Shown: positions 24,789 through 25,533 of the stretch, one piece after another
Layout: each line of letters begins with the position of its first letter
Numbering within the stretch: the stretch's first letter is position 1
Origin: Opitutus sp. GAS368
Lineage (GTDB): Bacteria > Verrucomicrobiota > Verrucomicrobiia > Opitutales > UBA953
NCBI GenBank assembly: GCA_945906115.1
Contig: CAMDQP010000006.1
Location: 1 to 25,533, forward strand
DNA: 25,533 bases
Direction of reading: 5' to 3'
Made by a program: the position numbers and the translations under genes
The notes under the pieces: model-generated
What the model saw: only the letters and a program-made list of their open reading frames with translations
The model's database searches: none
What the model was told of the DNA's origin: nothing

Positions 24789-25523
24789 TTAGGCGATGGC
24801 CTGAGTGTAGATCTCGTTAGCCTTCTTCCAGTCGACGACCTTCCAGAAGGCGTCCACGTAGTCGGGGCGTCGATTCTGGTACTTCAGGTAGTAAGCGTGT
24901 TCCCAGACGTCGAGGGCGAGGACCGGGGTGCCGTTCACGTCGGCGACGCCCTTCATGAGGGGGCTGTCCTGGTTCGGCGTGGAGGTCACGGCGAGGGACT
25001 TGTCGGCCTTGACGATGAGCCAGGCCCAACCGGAACCGAAGCGGGTGGTCGCAGCTGCTTTGAAGGCAGCCTTGAGGCCCTTCTCGCCTTCGAGGCCACC
25101 GAAGGCCTTCTGGATGGCTTCGCCGAGCGCGCCGACGGGTTCGCCGCCGCCGCTCGGGGAGATGATGTTCCAGAAGAAGGTGTGGTTGGCGTGGCCGCCG
25201 GCGTTGTTACGGACCGCGGTGCGGATGGACTCAGGGACCTTGGAGAGGTCGGCGATGAGGGCATTGACGTCGGCCGGAGCGGCGAAGCCGGCTTCCTTGG
25301 CGAGGGCGGCGTTCACGTTCGTGACGTAAGCATTGTGGTGCTTGCCGTGGTGGATCTCCATCGTCGCCTGGTCGATGTGCGGCTCGAGCGCGGCGTGAGG
25401 ATAGGGCAGGGGGGCGAGGGTGTAGCTCATGGTTTGGGTGGAAGAGGATTGGGCGGCGAGGGAAGTGGTGCTGAGCGCGGCGGCGGCGAGGGAGGCTTTG
25501 CTGATGAAGTCGCGTCGATGCAT
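24789..25523 (-). CDS. Exported superoxide dismutase, Mn type, with twin-arginine signal
   Basis: Dismutates superoxide to oxygen and hydrogen peroxide. Residues 1-31 read as a twin-arginine signal: RRDFISK (3-9) followed by a hydrophobic Ala-rich stretch and an Ala-Gln boundary. The remaining core begins MSYTLAPLPY and has the four metal ligands: H58 (in EIHHGKHH), H114 (in HANHTFFW), D205 and H209 (in LDVWEHAYY). GGH before the second ligand and Gln in STPNQDSP (Q185) are the usual Mn-type marks, but metal choice is inferred. The 244-residue length equals a normal SodA plus the signal. An internal ATG at 25430 would give a cytoplasmic form but has no visible ribosome site. The start ATG is 10 nt from the window end, so its promoter is not seen. 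Confidence 0.93.
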   Translation of the reverse strand: MHRRDFISKASLAAAALSTTSLAAQSSSTQTMSYTLAPLPYPHAALEPHIDQATMEIHHGKHHNAYVTNVNAALAKEAGFAAPADVNALIADLSKVPESIRTAVRNNAGGHANHTFFWNIISPSGGGEPVGALGEAIQKAFGGLEGEKGLKAAFKAAATTRFGSGWAWLIVKADKSLAVTSTPNQDSPLMKGVADVNGTPVLALDVWEHAYYLKYQNRRPDYVDAFWKVVDWKKANEIYTQAIA

Positions 25524-25533
25524 GGGGATAGGT

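Noticed and set aside
1..25533. CRISPR arrays, tRNA or rRNA genes, insertion sequences and phage genes
   Set aside because: No regularly spaced repeats, cloverleaf-like stretches, transposase or integrase motifs, or terminal inverted repeats with target duplications were seen.

Overview
The window is gene-dense, GC-rich bacterial chromosomal DNA: 18 protein genes (one cut by the left edge), no RNA genes, no insertion sequences and no CRISPR. The gene content (a YejABEF-type peptide importer, an exosortase, a TorF-type porin, GlgA and GlgP, an adenylate-kinase-like protein with a long tail, and secreted carbohydrate esterases beside a parallel beta-helix protein) and the scarcity of good Shine-Dalgarno sites suggest a Verrucomicrobiota bacterium, perhaps Opitutia. 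That placement is inference; no marker gene here proves it.

Layout. 1-1733 (minus): serA followed 3 nt later by the start of plsY. 1822-4764 (minus): lipA then a UvrD/Rep-type helicase, 3 nt apart. 4874-5554 (minus): a TorF-family porin standing alone between two hairpin terminators. 5690-14229 (minus): a seven-gene, mostly stop/start-overlapping run, yejB-yejE-yejA-oppD-oppF-exosortase-glgA, ended by a hairpin. 14320-20135 (plus): a two-domain acyltransferase/acyl-ACP synthetase, glycogen phosphorylase, and an unknown secreted protein, ended by a strong terminator. 20216-21418 (plus): an adenylate-kinase-like protein with about 140 extra C-terminal residues, converging with 2 bp to spare on a minus-strand operon (24696-21421) of three secreted proteins: alpha/beta hydrolase, SASA/CE6-like esterase and parallel beta-helix protein. 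24789-25523 (minus): a superoxide dismutase of Mn type carrying a twin-arginine signal.

How the parts work together. The importer takes up peptides or modified peptides. The three-gene secreted locus looks like a small tool for deacetylating and cleaving an acetylated polysaccharide. glgA and glgP, on either side of the divergent promoter region at 14230-14319, make and degrade glycogen; glgB and glgC are not in the window. PlsY and the Aas-like enzyme both act in phospholipid acylation.

No stretch over 300 bases lacks a gene; the gaps hold the terminators and candidate promoters listed. I did not find a clearly new defence or mobile system. The points most worth a second look are the extra periplasmic-side domains in both importer permeases, the exosortase and glgA coupled behind the importer, the lysine-rich tail and internal codon-usage break of GlgP, the extended adenylate-kinase-like protein, and the exported superoxide dismutase.
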